Source of the DNA: CBFHMJ01 sp965656875
GTDB lineage: Bacteria; Pseudomonadota; Gammaproteobacteria; Enterobacterales; Alteromonadaceae
Reading direction: 5' to 3'
Assembly: GCA_965656875.1 (NCBI GenBank)
Contig: CBFHMJ010000054.1
Coordinates: 124,001-188,000 of the forward strand
DNA: 64,000 nt
The notes beneath the pieces are model-generated. The model had not been told where the DNA came from and made no database searches. It saw only the letters and a list, made by a program, of their open reading frames with translations. Positions 62,177-64,000 of this stretch are shown piece after piece. How positions within the stretch are numbered: position 1 is the stretch's first letter; every line of letters begins with the position of its first letter. The translations under genes and the position numbers were made by a program.

Positions 62177-63114
62177 TCTTCTGGTGGAGCTACCGGAAAG
62201 GACAACACAAACTGAGTGCCGACATCTGGCGTACTGGATGCACTGATAGTTCCTTTGTGTTTTTCAACTATCGCATAGCTGACGGACAAGCCAAGCCCGG
62301 TGCCGACACCAACGGGTTTGGTGGTAAAGAATGGTTCAAAGATGCGAGTCAGGTTTTCCTGTTTAATGCCGCAGCCGTTATCTTTAATCGTAACGATTAC
62401 TCGATTGTGGGTGGCATGGCTGGAGACGATGATTTTCCCTTCCTGATCGCAGGCTTGCCCTGCATTGACCAGTAGATTGGTAAACACCTGAGTGAGCTCA
62501 TTACTGTTAGCATTGATCGCGGGAATCGGGTGGAGGTTGGTTTCGACTTCAACTGTGTACTTTAACTCGTTGTTCACGAGTTTTAGAGTGCTTTCAAGTA
62601 ATTGATTGACGTCAACGACAGCAAACTGATGATCACTGGCCCGTGAAAAGTTCTTAAGTTCAGCGACAATATCACGAACTTGGGTTAAACCCTGCCTGGC
62701 ATCAATAAAGATGTCATTGATGTCTTTTTGCAGGTAAACCAGGTCGATGTCATCCGCCAGCTTTTCTAATGTTTGTTGGACCTGCTCGGGTAATTGATTA
62801 GTGTGTTGACGTGATGTGCTGATATAACAGGCTAGATCATCAATATAGTCCTTCAGAGTATCGATGTTACTCAGCACATAGCCAACTGGATTGTTGATTT
62901 CATGAGCGACGCCGGCGGCCAGTTGGCCAATGGATGCCAGTTTTTCGGATTGCACGAGTTTGTCTTTGGTGTCCTGTAACTCCTGATAGGCCTGTTCGGT
63001 TGCTTTCAGGTTGTCCCAGGCTTCTCGCGTTTTCTCATCCAGTAGTCGTTCAGCTTGTTGTCTCGCCTTTTTTTCTCGTTCTAACGCTCTTTTGTAGGCA
63101 TCCAACTCATTCAT
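62173..63114 (-). CDS. soluble sensor histidine kinase of the H-NOX system
   Basis: This 313-residue kinase has an N-terminal coiled coil (KKARQQAERLLDEKTREAW), a phospho-acceptor helix with H71 in AAGVAHEINNPVGYVLSN, and a HATPase domain (TNLLVNAGQACDQEG, IKDNGCGIKQENL, FEPFFTTKPVGVGTGLGLSV). It has no membrane segment and no receiver domain. It starts 22 bases after the H-NOX stop, so its activity is probably controlled by that NO sensor, as in other H-NOX/kinase pairs. Its response-regulator partner is not in the window. The AraC gene meets it tail to tail. Confidence 0.9.
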   Translation of the reverse strand: MNELDAYKRALEREKKARQQAERLLDEKTREAWDNLKATEQAYQELQDTKDKLVQSEKLASIGQLAAGVAHEINNPVGYVLSNIDTLKDYIDDLACYISTSRQHTNQLPEQVQQTLEKLADDIDLVYLQKDINDIFIDARQGLTQVRDIVAELKNFSRASDHQFAVVDVNQLLESTLKLVNNELKYTVEVETNLHPIPAINANSNELTQVFTNLLVNAGQACDQEGKIIVSSHATHNRVIVTIKDNGCGIKQENLTRIFEPFFTTKPVGVGTGLGLSVSYAIVEKHKGTISASSTPDVGTQFVLSFPVAPPED

Positions 63115-63136
63115 AGGCAGTCTTTAATCAGAAATA

Positions 63137-63679
63137 TTATTCAAAGGATAAATGAAGCTTGCAGTGATCGGAACCTTTATGCATACAAACCGGGTGGTCA
63201 ATAGTCAATGTCGCATCAAAGTGACTGGCTGCGCCCTGAAGTAGCCCTTCACATAAACGGCAGAGTTTACGTTTTGACTGATAGATAAGTGTTAAACCAT
63301 TTTCAGTTTCTTTTTCATAGCGAAACATGGGTAAATAGGCATCAGGATATAATCGCTTAACTTCAACGTGGATCACGGAATCCACCATTTTGATCAATTC
63401 TTTACAGCTTTTTACTTCTTTTAATGGGGTGGGGCTTGCGTCGTATAGTCGCCCGAATAAGTAAACGCCAAACTGGTAGACTAAATCATTAACTGGAACG
63501 CCTGTTTTTTCAGATAACGCGCCCACGAGGGAAAATAATTCACCATCTTCGTATTGAGCACCTGTGGTATAGACGCCTTCCGTTGAAGGCTTAACATCAT
63601 CCAGCAGCTCCTCCCAGACAATGATCCCCAGTTTTTCAACGACCATGTCTGAAAAAAAGCTAAAAATTGATCCTTGCAT
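63137..63679 (-). CDS. H-NOX heme nitric-oxide sensor
   Basis: This 180-residue protein is an H-NOX domain, which binds NO through heme. The opening (MQGSIFSFFSDMVVEKLG) is the usual one. The proximal heme ligand is H104 in IHVEVKRLYPDA, and the heme-propionate motif YxSxR is Y133-Q-S135-K-R137. Residues C140, H162, C165 and C173 match the positions reported to bind zinc in related H-NOX proteins, which can also sense redox state. It heads an operon with the histidine kinase. Confidence 0.94.
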   Translation of the reverse strand: MQGSIFSFFSDMVVEKLGIIVWEELLDDVKPSTEGVYTTGAQYEDGELFSLVGALSEKTGVPVNDLVYQFGVYLFGRLYDASPTPLKEVKSCKELIKMVDSVIHVEVKRLYPDAYLPMFRYEKETENGLTLIYQSKRKLCRLCEGLLQGAASHFDATLTIDHPVCMHKGSDHCKLHLSFE

Positions 63680-63789
63680 TGAATTAACTCCGGATTAATG
63701 AGGTTTGATTGTTGTGCTTTTCTCAGTATATGCCAGAATTTCAATGAAAATTACATATTGACCTGAACTTACAAAAAAGAAACTGATAT

Positions 63790-64000
63790 ATGTTTGAACC
63801 AGATAAAATAAAAGTAGGCATAAGCGCTTGTTTAATCGGTGAAAAAGTACGCTACGATGGCGGTCATAAAACATCAAATTTTTGTAAAAACCAGTTAAGT
63901 AAGTGGGTAACTTACGTACCAGTATGCCCAGAAATGGCTATCGGTATGGGTACGCCACGTAAGACGATTCGGCTGGTCGAAGAGGACCAAAAGATACATG
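63790..64000 (+). CDS. DUF523-family protein (5' part, runs off the window)
   Basis: About 70 residues are visible, starting at 63790 with a weak site. The sequence (MFEPDKIKVGISACLIGEKV, then RYDGGHKTSNFCKNQLSKWV and YVPVCPEMAIGMGTPRKTIR) is the start of a DUF523 protein, a family with conserved Cys residues (C15, C33, C46) of unknown function that is often fused to DUF1722. Its promoter must lie in the 110-base gap that separates it from the divergent H-NOX gene. Confidence 0.8.
   Translation, partial: MFEPDKIKVGISACLIGEKVRYDGGHKTSNFCKNQLSKWVTYVPVCPEMAIGMGTPRKTIRLVEEDQKIH

Overview
The window looks like chromosomal DNA of a marine-type gammaproteobacterium, probably close to the Oceanospirillales or Pseudomonadales. 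The housekeeping block xseA (reverse), guaB, guaA, tadA, purL follows the order familiar from gammaproteobacteria, and the accessory genes (H-NOX with a histidine kinase, a MATE pump, a GGDEF protein, a Cache chemoreceptor) fit a free-living aquatic Gram-negative. Base composition is moderate, with AT-richer stretches around 28.2-32.7 kb and 46-48 kb. No tRNA, rRNA, CRISPR array or complete insertion sequence was seen.

Region 1 (about 1-24.3 kb, all forward) is the structural part of an extracellular contractile injection system (eCIS) of the Afp/PVC type. In order it carries two sheath proteins, two tube proteins, a DUF5908-type small protein, a LysM-type tube/baseplate protein, a VgrG-like spike, a gp25-like baseplate protein, a PAAR-like tip, two large baseplate proteins, a 1,696-residue fibre and a CIS tape-measure protein. 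This is the gene order of afp2-afp14. The AAA+ ATPase (Afp15), the terminator (Afp16) and the first tube gene are not recognisable here and may lie upstream. The operon is interrupted between the two large baseplate genes by about 700 bp of hairpin-forming repeats. Stable hairpins also flank the main tube gene.

Region 2 (24.3-32.6 kb) is the likely cargo and accessory region. It holds an unknown 146-residue protein, a phosphoribosyltransferase-like protein, and three cassettes with similar N-termini: a WHH-type HNH nuclease, a gene broken by an early stop codon, and a protein with a charged Gln-rich tail. The first two cassettes are each followed by their own terminator. A secreted golvesin/collagen-like protein and an orphan gene follow. 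No immunity genes are apparent, as expected for cargo of an eCIS aimed at non-kin cells.

Region 3 (32.7-49.7 kb) is a mosaic of single genes: a secreted esterase-fold protein without its catalytic serine, cytochrome b561, a LysR regulator divergent from azoR with a clear T-N11-A operator between them, a HAD phosphatase, a MATE pump, a PAS-GGDEF cyclase, a DUF899 protein, a Sel1-like protein, a three-gene membrane module with pentapeptide and leucine-rich repeats, a chemoreceptor and a putative porin.

Region 4 (49.7-60.1 kb) is the nucleotide block: xseA, guaB, guaA, a small coiled-coil membrane protein, tadA, a 52-residue basic protein and purL. The gene mltF, usual between tadA and purL in relatives, is missing. 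Region 5 (60.1-64 kb) has a 545 bp non-coding stretch, a YHS-domain protein divergent from an AraC regulator, an H-NOX/histidine-kinase operon for nitric oxide sensing, and the start of a DUF523 protein.
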